Origin: Verrucomicrobiota bacterium
Lineage (GTDB): Bacteria; Verrucomicrobiota; Verrucomicrobiia; Opitutales; Seribacteraceae
NCBI GenBank assembly: GCA_030830145.1
Contig: JAURNO010000274.1
Coordinates: forward strand, 1-5,989
Direction: 5' to 3'
Length of the DNA stretch: 5,989 bases
Each line of letters opens with the position of its first letter. Positions within the stretch are counted from its first letter, which is position 1. The notes under the pieces were generated by a model. It saw nothing but the letters and a program-made list of their open reading frames with translations. It searched no databases and was not told the DNA's origin. Position numbers and translations under genes: made by a program. Below, piece by piece: positions 1-5,899 of the stretch.

Positions 1-1
1 G

Positions 2-496
2 AATCAAGGCAGCTTTAACGATGATTTCGATGTTTTGAATTTTGGCACGCTTGCCTTTGGCAGCAATGCCGTCGTCGACCTGAACATATTTAGCGTAGAC
101 AGCAATGGTGCTGCCGGTGCAGTCGCCAATCTAGGGCTTCACGACCATACTACGGACGATGGTATTCTTTTTCTAAACAGTGTAAATGACTTGCATTCCG
201 ATATTACTTGGGGAGGAACAACCTTGGCGTCGGGATCAGGTGTGTGGTCAGATGCAAGCAGTTATTTTAGCGTAAACGACCACGCTTACAAATTCCACAA
301 TGGTAATCTTCACGGATACTCAGGGTGGGGAGTCTGGTACAATGGAGAAGGAGACTTTTACCTGAGGTATTCAGTCGTTCCCGAACCATCCACCTATGTG
401 ATGGTCACGGGTTTGCTTTTGCTTCCGGGGTTTCGTTTTATTCGTAGGTTTCGCAAGAGCTTCGGCAAAAGCGACGAGGACTCCTCGTCGTCTTGA
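2..496 (+). CDS. PEP-CTERM sorting domain protein, 3' part (5' end off window)
   Basis: The frame is open from the first complete codon at position 2 to a TGA at 494-496. The codon at 35 is only an internal TTG, so the true start and the expected N-terminal signal peptide lie upstream of the window. The visible 164 residues are rich in Gly, Asn, Asp, Ser and aromatic residues, as in secreted beta-rich proteins; I recognise no enzymatic domain in them. Near the C-terminus is a PEP-CTERM signal: VPEPSTY (about 377-397), a hydrophobic stretch (VMVTGLLLLPG) and a basic cluster (RFIRRFRK). In this family the tail is processed by an exosortase-type protease as the protein is delivered to the outer surface or exopolysaccharide matrix. 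Unusually, about a dozen residues rich in Ser, Asp and Glu follow the basic cluster, ending in DEDSSSS; such tails usually stop soon after the arginines. The sorting call is strong, but the function of the mature protein is unknown. Confidence 0.85.
   Translation, partial: NQGSFNDDFDVLNFGTLAFGSNAVVDLNIFSVDSNGAAGAVANLGLHDHTTDDGILFLNSVNDLHSDITWGGTTLASGSGVWSDASSYFSVNDHAYKFHNGNLHGYSGWGVWYNGEGDFYLRYSVVPEPSTYVMVTGLLLLPGFRFIRRFRKSFGKSDEDSSSS
472..490 (+). terminator. Perfect hairpin at the 3' end of the PEP-CTERM gene
   Basis: Positions 472-479 pair perfectly with 483-490 (CGACGAGG / CCTCGTCG), leaving a 3-nt loop. The stem lies inside the coding region and ends 3 nt before the stop codon, encoding the DEDSSSS tail. 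Only a short TCTTG follows, so it is not a classical U-tract terminator. It could pause or end transcription or protect the mRNA 3' end. The structure is visible in the sequence; the role is inferred. Confidence 0.35.
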
Positions 497-506
497 TGCG
501 TATCTG

Positions 507-541
507 GTAACTCCTCGCGATCTTTTCTCGCGGACAGTTAC
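507..541. terminator. Imperfect hairpin between convergent genes, possible bidirectional terminator
   Basis: GTAACT (507-512) pairs with AGTTAC (536-541). After a 2x2 mismatch, CGCGA (516-520) pairs with TCGCG (528-532) around a 7-nt loop. It lies in the 78-bp gap between a plus-strand gene ending at 496 and a minus-strand gene ending at 575, where a shared terminator is expected. No T-run follows on either strand, so intrinsic termination is uncertain. The 9-mer CAGTTACAA occurs at 535-543 and again at 562-570, so the right arm has a second copy that could compete for pairing. Confidence 0.35.
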
Positions 542-574
542 AAGATGGTTAACTTCCTTTCCAGTTACAACAGC

Positions 575-3079
575 TTAGCCGTCTTTGAGCTCGATTAATT
601 CCTTCAAGGAGGAGAAGTGATCGCCCAAGCCCGCGGGTTTGTCGATTTCGCCAATGACTTTCCTGAAGGTTTCCTTTTTTTCAAGCTGAAGATTACGAAC
701 TCGTTCCTCGATTGTGCCTTGGGCTACCAGTCGGTAAATAAAAGTAGGTTTTTCCCTGCCTAAACGATGGGCCCGGTCGATGGCTTGTTCCTCGACAGCC
801 GGATTCCACCATGGGTCCATGAGGAAGACGTAATCCGCTGATTTCAAGGTGACGCCCAATCCTGCCGCTTTGAGAGAGGCCAGCATAACGGTCGGGCCTT
901 GATTGGACTCAAAGGTTTCGACTGGGGTCGTTCGATCCCGGGTTGAACCAGTTAACTCGAGGATTGATAGGTCGGGATGATTCAGGCGGATGTTCTTCTT
1001 GAGAATGGCGAGGAAGGAAGTGAACTGACTGAATACGATGACTTTGGCTTTGGACGAAGACAGATCCCCTAGTTTTTCGATCAAAACGTCTCCTTTCGAG
1101 CCGGTGGGTGGTAGGTGTTCTCGCCAAGGAAGCAGACCGAGGTCGCAACACGTTTGCCTTAATCTGGTCAGGAGAGAGAAAACATGAGTGGGAGCTTCCT
1201 TGATTGCGGTTCGCAGATCTTCCCCATGTCTTTTGATCGCGCCTTCGGTAAGTTTTCTGTATTCTTTTCTCTGTTCGTCATTGAGGGGACAGGCCAACTC
1301 GGTTTCCAGTTTTGGTGGTAGTTCGGTTGCGACTTCGCTCTTGATTCTTCTCAAGACAAAGGGGGTGACTTGTTTGCGCAGAAGTTGGATCGTATCTTCG
1401 GGGGCTTCGGTCAAGTCTTTCTCCAAATCCTTGCGACCTCCGAGAAGGCCCGGCATCAGAAATCGGAATATCGTCCAGAGGTCAAGGGCGGTGTTTTCAA
1501 TTGGGGTTCCGGAGAGAGCCAGGCGGTGCCGGGCCGTTATGGATAGACAGGTTTGGGTAATCTTCGCCTTGGGGTTTTTGATAAGCTGAGCCTCGTCCAG
1601 TATGGCGTATCGAAAACGGAAGTTTTCCAGGTGGCTCCTGTGCCGTCGTAATTGGGTGTAGCTGGCGACCCAAAGGCAACTTTCATTTTGGTCGGAGAAT
1701 TGGTCCTCCTTGTTGAGGATTCTTACCTTGAGCTTGGGAAACCTTTCCTTTGCCTCTCGAACCCAAACGGGAACGACCGAGGCAGGACAAGTGACCAAGT
1801 CAGGTAAATCCTTTTCCTTGTTGCCTACGATCAAAGCAAGGGTTTGAACGGTTTTGCCCAAGCCCATTTCGTCGGCCAACAAGCCGTGGCAACCAAGTTG
1901 ATGAAGAGCGTGAATATGGGCTACTCCATCTCTTTGGTAGGGTCTGAGGAAAGAAAACCTTTTGGCTATTCCATTTGTCTGAGGCTCGCGAATGGATGAT
2001 TGCCAGGAGGCAAGCTTCCCATCCTGACGGGCTCGAAGATATTTACGGGCAAAGATCGAAAAAAGCATGTACCTGGGCCAATTCGCTCTTTTCGAATCAC
2101 CCCGGTTTCTTTGCCACCATTCGAAGTCGTCCAATTGGTTTTGGTCGAGGCGTACCAAGCCATGTCCTCTGATGAAGGTCGCGCCGTTTCTAGCCTTGGT
2201 GATTTTACGACTGTGCTCGACTCCGAGTCGAAGGGATCCAAGACGGAAGTTTTCCCTGAGGGTCATGGAGGATGAATCCCGACTTCGGGCTTCGATTTCC
2301 CAATTGAGGATGCGCTGGCCTTCGCGAAGCAGGTGGGCGTCGCCGGAAAACTCCAAGCTGAATGCCTTCTCCCATCGGGGAAGGGCATCTTCGGCCAAGG
2401 TTGCGACTTTTTTCCAATCCTTCATGGAGAAAACGCCTTTTGCCTTTTCGAACTCAAAGCCTCGTTCCCCGGCCTCGGCAACGAATCTCATGAGAGCGGG
2501 TCGATCGGCCTGTTCTATTTCCACTTGTTGTTTGTTTCCGTAGGCCGGGATTCTCTCTTTTTTGCCCTTTTTCCACATCGGGGTGGCGGTGAGTCCATTT
2601 TTGTTGGAAACTTCGAGCAAAATAAGGAGAGGCACCTGATTTAAGGTGTTGCCTTCTTCCGGTTCGTCTTCAGCCGATAGGTGGACTTCGGTTTCTTCCT
2701 CTTCGTCCTCAGGGGTCGGGAGATCGTCGAAAAGAGGGTCGTCTTCGTGTATTTCGGCAATGAGTTCCTCGATTTCGTAGAGCCCTGCCGTGGCAAGGAC
2801 GAGACCGAAGTCCTCGTCCTCCACAGAGGTTCTTATCTCGGGACCTTTACCGTTCCATTCGATGACCGAATAAGTTTCCTCCCGGTTTACTTTTTGAGTT
2901 ACGACTGCTTGACCGCTTTGCAAGTCGACGGTGCTGAGCATCCCTTCCCGGTAGAACTTCCTTCCTTCCTGCAGTTGAGTCTTTGGTATGTTCGTTTCCC
3001 AGTCGGCGCTCGATAGGCGACCAAGCCAAGCTTCAACCGCTTCTCGAGTGAAGGTTCTGGAGGGTCCGTTCGAGGTCAT
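575..3079 (-). CDS. SNF2-family DEAD/DEAH-box helicase-like ATPase (SWI2/SNF2, RapA/HepA type)
   Basis: This 834-residue protein is a superfamily 2 ATPase of the bacterial SNF2 group; these translocate on double-stranded DNA and remodel protein-DNA complexes rather than unwinding strands. All motifs are present in order: LRPYQRDG (378-385), Walker A DEMGLGKT (403-410), motif Ia around VTCPASVVPVW (429-439), DEAQ (495-498), SGTPIEN (523-529), FVLRRIK (574-580), VIVFSQFT (680-687), ASLKAAGLGVTL (734-745) and motif VI QAIDRAHRLGR (765-775) with arginines 769 and 772. Residues about 30-110 resemble a SWIM domain that lacks the CxC and CxH zinc ligands. A strongly acidic linker (about 112-142) follows, then about 220 residues of unassigned accessory region. 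The start is the ATG at 3077-3079, with no Shine-Dalgarno sequence before it. It lies 80 bp downstream of glgA on the same strand. The family assignment is very secure, but the cellular role (transcription recycling, repair or defence) cannot be read from the sequence. Confidence 0.93.
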   Translation of the reverse strand: MTSNGPSRTFTREAVEAWLGRLSSADWETNIPKTQLQEGRKFYREGMLSTVDLQSGQAVVTQKVNREETYSVIEWNGKGPEIRTSVEDEDFGLVLATAGLYEIEELIAEIHEDDPLFDDLPTPEDEEEETEVHLSAEDEPEEGNTLNQVPLLILLEVSNKNGLTATPMWKKGKKERIPAYGNKQQVEIEQADRPALMRFVAEAGERGFEFEKAKGVFSMKDWKKVATLAEDALPRWEKAFSLEFSGDAHLLREGQRILNWEIEARSRDSSSMTLRENFRLGSLRLGVEHSRKITKARNGATFIRGHGLVRLDQNQLDDFEWWQRNRGDSKRANWPRYMLFSIFARKYLRARQDGKLASWQSSIREPQTNGIAKRFSFLRPYQRDGVAHIHALHQLGCHGLLADEMGLGKTVQTLALIVGNKEKDLPDLVTCPASVVPVWVREAKERFPKLKVRILNKEDQFSDQNESCLWVASYTQLRRHRSHLENFRFRYAILDEAQLIKNPKAKITQTCLSITARHRLALSGTPIENTALDLWTIFRFLMPGLLGGRKDLEKDLTEAPEDTIQLLRKQVTPFVLRRIKSEVATELPPKLETELACPLNDEQRKEYRKLTEGAIKRHGEDLRTAIKEAPTHVFSLLTRLRQTCCDLGLLPWREHLPPTGSKGDVLIEKLGDLSSSKAKVIVFSQFTSFLAILKKNIRLNHPDLSILELTGSTRDRTTPVETFESNQGPTVMLASLKAAGLGVTLKSADYVFLMDPWWNPAVEEQAIDRAHRLGREKPTFIYRLVAQGTIEERVRNLQLEKKETFRKVIGEIDKPAGLGDHFSSLKELIELKDG

Positions 3080-3159
3080 TTATTCATATGATGGATAAAC
3101 GAAGGGTACCTATTCTCGTTTAGCTTCCGCAAGAGGAAATCATGAAAACGAATGGAAAG

Positions 3160-4647
3160 TTATGCACGTTTGGTAAAGCTCAGCTTTTCTTCTACTTGAA
3201 TTTCCATAGTCCACTTGTACACTTCGGCGTAACACTTGGCCGCATCATCCCATGAACAAGGGGACTGCAGCGCGTTATTTCTGATTTTCGAGAATTGGGT
3301 TGGGTTTCCAAAAAGTTTGATGGCCCTGTGAATAACCGTCCTTAGACTTTTTGCATTGGCTTGATCAAAAAGAAAGCCGTTGGATGAGGAAGTGGAACGG
3401 GAAAAATGATCTATGGTGTCGGCCAGGCCTCCGGTTTTTCGAGCAATGGGAAGAGAACCGTATCGCATCGCGTACAATTGGGCCAAACCGCAAGGCTCGA
3501 ACCGACTGGGCATTAGGAAAAAATCACTTCCGGCGAAGATTCTGCGAGCCAATCCATCGTCGAATCCAATGAAAACGGCGATGCGTTCGGGGAATCTTTT
3601 GGCCAGTTTGCGAAAGGCATTTTCCTCTTCTTCGGACCCGCTCCCCAAGATGACGAATTTGGCATCCGATTCAGACATAAGATCCGGAAGGCATTCAATG
3701 AGCAAATCCAAGCCTTTTTGACGGTAAAGCCGGGATACGACCCCGAAGAGGGGGGGGCTCTCATTTGCCGGCAAACTCATTTCCTTGAGGAGAAGTTCTT
3801 TGCACGCTTTTTTTCCCGACTGAGGCGATTCCAGGTCGATCGGGCAGGGGAGAGCAGGGTCTTTTTGCGGGTTCCAACTCGTCTCGTCAATACCGTTTAA
3901 GATGCCAAGCAAGTCTGCGCCACGGTAGGTCAGGCTAGCTTCGAGTCCGTGGCCGAATTGCGGGGTCCTTATTTCATTCGAATAGGTTGGGCTTACGGTC
4001 GTGATCTTGTCGGCATGCTGGATGCCTCCTTTGAGCAAATTCATGGAGCCATTGTTTTCGAAGCCATCGATAGCCCAGTAACTTTCGGGGAGACCGGACC
4101 GCAGGAAATCTTGATAAGAGCAATTGCCCTGATGTTCCAAATTATGGATGGTCAGTACTGATTTCCCTTGTTTGCACCTCTTGCCTTTGGGCCGATTTGC
4201 ATTCAGATATGCGGGTAAAGAGGCAGCCATCCAATCATGGGCGTGATAAACGTCCGGGGACCAACCGGTTATTTGATCAATGAGCAAGGCTGCCTTCGAG
4301 AGGACGAATGCCCGGGTTGGGTTATCGGCGTAATCGCCGTTCGAGTCAGAGTAAATTCCCGGGCGATCGAAAAGGGAATCGTTTTCAACTAGGTAAACCA
4401 GGATGCCGGATGAGCCCAACTTCGTCTCTCCTATCCTGATGGGAACTTCTAAGTCGCCCAATTGAACGGTGCCCTTTTGGGCGAAGAAGGTCGTTTCCAA
4501 ATTCTTGCATGCCCGATGGAGAGGGCAGAGGATTCTCACGTCTATGCCTAACTCTTTGATTGCGAGGGGAAGACTGCCCACGACATCGCCCAAACCACCG
4601 GTACGAACAAGCGGGCTAACCTCTGGGCTCACGAAAAGAACTTTCAT
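3160..4647 (-). CDS. glgA: Glycogen (starch) synthase, ADP-glucose dependent, GT5 family
   Basis: GlgA transfers glucose from ADP-glucose to the non-reducing end of alpha-1,4-glucan in the cytoplasm. From the ATG at 4645-4647 the protein is 495 residues, close to the usual length. It begins MKVLFVSPEVSPLVRTGGLG, the canonical GT5 N-terminus; an in-frame ATG at 4678-4680 would add 11 residues that the family does not normally have, so I prefer the shorter start, although neither has a clear ribosome-binding site. Landmarks are HAHDW (135-139), TIHNLEHQG (166-174), ILNGID (249-254), VSRLYRQKGLDLL (304-316, with the Arg and Lys that contact phosphate), PSRFEPCGLAQLY (380-392, with Glu384 in the conserved catalytic position) and RKTGGLADT (403-411). 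Two Rossmann domains meet near residue 300. Oddities: the N-terminal KTGGL motif reads RTGGL (Arg15), and a run of eight C lies at the domain junction. It is probably co-transcribed with the SNF2 gene downstream. The identity is secure. Confidence 0.95.
   Translation of the reverse strand: MKVLFVSPEVSPLVRTGGLGDVVGSLPLAIKELGIDVRILCPLHRACKNLETTFFAQKGTVQLGDLEVPIRIGETKLGSSGILVYLVENDSLFDRPGIYSDSNGDYADNPTRAFVLSKAALLIDQITGWSPDVYHAHDWMAASLPAYLNANRPKGKRCKQGKSVLTIHNLEHQGNCSYQDFLRSGLPESYWAIDGFENNGSMNLLKGGIQHADKITTVSPTYSNEIRTPQFGHGLEASLTYRGADLLGILNGIDETSWNPQKDPALPCPIDLESPQSGKKACKELLLKEMSLPANESPPLFGVVSRLYRQKGLDLLIECLPDLMSESDAKFVILGSGSEEEENAFRKLAKRFPERIAVFIGFDDGLARRIFAGSDFFLMPSRFEPCGLAQLYAMRYGSLPIARKTGGLADTIDHFSRSTSSSNGFLFDQANAKSLRTVIHRAIKLFGNPTQFSKIRNNALQSPCSWDDAAKCYAEVYKWTMEIQVEEKLSFTKRA
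3750..3757 (-). repeat. Homopolymer of eight C (coding strand) inside glgA
   Basis: The plus strand has eight consecutive G at 3750-3757, which is C8 in the glgA coding strand, encoding part of Glu-Ser-Pro-Pro-Leu (about residues 296-300). It lies just before FGVVSRL, at the junction between the two GT-B domains. Loss or gain of one base would remove the C-terminal ADP-glucose-binding domain. Whether the tract varies is not visible in a single sequence. Confidence 0.85.
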
Positions 4648-4898
4648 AGTCGAAGTAATTAGAGTGAAAAAGTTTGTCATGACGTTTTTGGGACCTTTGG
4701 CAATTTCAATCGAATCTTAATTTGATTCAATGCTTGCCGAATGATGGTTCCGATATTTACTCAATCACACCATGTCGTATCAGTCCCGATGTTTCTCCCG
4801 CTATCCATGAATATTTGGTGGCAAAGCATCCCTCCACCTCACCTTAGCCATGGAGGTCGCAGGGTTAGGGATTCCCTTTTTCTACGCTCTTTCGTTTC
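4648..4898. promoter_or_regulatory. Divergent intergenic region between glgA and phoH
   Basis: About 250 bp separate the two divergent start codons, and both promoters should lie here. No convincing gene is present. A weak plus-strand promoter candidate for phoH is TTTACT (4756-4761), 16 bp, TATCAG (4778-4783); each box matches the sigma-70 consensus at 4 of 6 positions. Two overlapping stems occur nearer phoH: GGTGG (4817-4821) with CCACC (4834-4838), and CCTCCA (4831-4836) with TGGAGG (4851-4856). They share bases and so cannot form together. AGGG / CCCT (4867-4877) followed by a T-run is a further weak stem. That both genes are controlled from here follows from the layout; the precise elements are guesses. 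Confidence 0.45.
4703..4730 (-). promoter_or_regulatory. Candidate sigma-70-like promoter of glgA, overlapped by a dyad
   Basis: Reading the minus strand, TTGAAT (4730-4725) and TGAAAT (4708-4703) are separated by 16 bp; each matches the -35 or -10 consensus at 4 of 6 positions. The expected transcription start near 4695 would give a leader of about 48 nt to the preferred glgA start. An inverted repeat GAATC-N7-GATTC (4712-4728) lies across the -35 box and spacer, where a repressor would act. TTCAAT is also repeated at 4705-4710 and 4726-4731, 21 bp apart, or two helical turns. The match is modest and could arise by chance in this AT-rich stretch. Confidence 0.25.
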
Positions 4899-5855
4899 AT
4901 GCCAGAACAAAAAATAGAATTCGAAACGGAGAGGCAACTTCACCAACTGTATGGGGAGAGTCCGGCAAACCTGGAAGAAGTCGAAAGAAGGCTTTCGGTT
5001 CGTTTGGTCGCTCGAGGAAATAGGCTGACGATGGAGGGGGAAGAGGAAAACGTCGAACTTTGCGTTCAACTGTTTGATCTTCTTCTCAAGGGGCGGGAGC
5101 AGGGGTTTGTCTCCGGGAAGTCTGATTTTGGTAGATTTCTCGGAAAGGTTTCGACTGGGAAGGCAAAGGAATTGGAAGACCTTTTGAAGAATCCGTTGGT
5201 TCTGAAAATTCGCAAGAAATCCGTTGTCCCGAGAAATCTCGGCCAACGACGCTATCTTGATCTGATCCTCAAAAACGACATGGTTTTTGGAATCGGCCCG
5301 GCCGGAACCGGTAAAACTTTTCTTGCCATGACCGCAGCCATCCATGCCTTGCTGGAGGGAGAAATTCAACGAATCGTTCTTGCTCGCCCGGCAGTGGAGG
5401 CGGGAGAGGCATTGGGCTTTCTCCCCGGTGATCTGGAAGAGAAGTTACTCCCCTATCTTCGGCCGCTCTATGATGCCATGGATGAGGTTCTTGGGCCAAT
5501 CGAAGCCCGTAAATTGGTCGAGACGGGGGTAGTTGAGATCGCGCCGCTGGCCTACATGCGTGGGCGGACTTTGACCAAATGCTTTGCCCTGCTTGACGAA
5601 GCCCAGAACGCAACCCGCTCACAAATGATGATGTTTCTGACCCGGTTGGGCGAGGGGAGTAAGATGGTTGTGAACGGAGATGTCACTCAGGTCGACTTGC
5701 CGACGCGTGAGGAATCCGGACTTGTTGACGCCCGAAAAAAATTGGTTGGGGTGAAGGGTTTGTTTTTTCACGAATTCGACCATGACGACGTCGTTCGTCA
5801 TCCCTTGGTCAGTTCCATCATTTCGGCATATGGATCGTCATCTCTTGATTCCTAA
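4899..5855 (+). CDS. phoH: PhoH family protein (PhoH-like P-loop ATPase)
   Basis: This 318-residue protein has the standard bacterial PhoH (YbeZ-type) architecture and length. An N-terminal KH-like segment (about 23-63, including EERLSVRLVARGNRL-type sequence) is followed by a P-loop NTPase domain from about 105 onward. Walker A is GPAGTGKT (133-140). The family signatures ARPAVEAGEALGFLPGD (162-178) and PLAYMRGRT (216-224) are present, then Walker B FALLDEAQN (229-237), NGDVTQVDLP (259-268) and SGL (273-275). PhoH is a cytoplasmic ATPase tied to RNA metabolism; YbeZ works with the ribonuclease YbeY in other bacteria. The start at 4899 is the only usable ATG, because an in-frame TAG lies at 4866-4868. 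No Shine-Dalgarno sequence stands at the proper distance; the nearest GGAGG (4852-4856) is over 40 nt upstream. The next gene starts 44 bp after the stop. The name phoH is by family; orthology to ybeZ is likely from the KH-like N-terminus. Confidence 0.94.
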   Translation: MPEQKIEFETERQLHQLYGESPANLEEVERRLSVRLVARGNRLTMEGEEENVELCVQLFDLLLKGREQGFVSGKSDFGRFLGKVSTGKAKELEDLLKNPLVLKIRKKSVVPRNLGQRRYLDLILKNDMVFGIGPAGTGKTFLAMTAAIHALLEGEIQRIVLARPAVEAGEALGFLPGDLEEKLLPYLRPLYDAMDEVLGPIEARKLVETGVVEIAPLAYMRGRTLTKCFALLDEAQNATRSQMMMFLTRLGEGSKMVVNGDVTQVDLPTREESGLVDARKKLVGVKGLFFHEFDHDDVVRHPLVSSIISAYGSSSLDS

Positions 5856-5858
5856 GCC

Positions 5859-5886
5859 TTGACCCTGTCCTTTTTTATGAGAAAAT
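5859..5886 (+). promoter_or_regulatory. Possible sigma-70-like promoter for the gene starting at 5900
   Basis: TTGACC (5859-5864, 5 of 6 to the -35 consensus) and GAAAAT (5881-5886, 4 of 6 to the -10 consensus) are 16 bp apart. A transcript from here would start only a few bases before the ATG at 5900, which is almost leaderless. That would fit the lack of a ribosome-binding site, but the downstream gene may simply be co-transcribed with phoH. Confidence 0.25.
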
Positions 5887-5899
5887 AGCATTCTTTACG

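Noticed and set aside
1188..1589. Plus-strand open frame of 133 codons opposite the helicase motor domain
   Set aside because: It overlaps conserved SNF2 motifs on the other strand and shows no recognisable domain.
2067..2543. Plus-strand open frame of 158 codons opposite the SNF2 gene
   Set aside because: The translation is low-complexity Ser/Arg/Phe-rich sequence, as expected for an antisense shadow, and the opposite strand carries an intact protein.
3513..3764. Alternative minus-strand frame starting near the C8 tract in glgA
   Set aside because: It might look like the product of a programmed frameshift, but the sequence has no domain and the in-frame GlgA continues intact; it is a shadow.
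4678..4680. Upstream in-frame ATG as the glgA start
   Set aside because: It would add 11 residues before the canonical MKVLFVSPE start of GT5 enzymes, and the only purine-rich site near it (AAAGG) is poorly spaced. It remains possible if the weak promoter at 4703-4730 is real.
4850..5023. Small plus-strand open frame of 57 codons starting at the ATG inside CCATGG and overlapping the phoH start
   Set aside because: It has no ribosome-binding site upstream, runs out of frame into phoH, and has an Arg/Lys/Gly-rich shadow-like composition.
4839..5369. Long minus-strand open frame (176 codons) antisense to the start of phoH
   Set aside because: It lies opposite the clearly conserved PhoH coding sequence, its protein resembles nothing recognisable, and its openness follows from phoH codon use.
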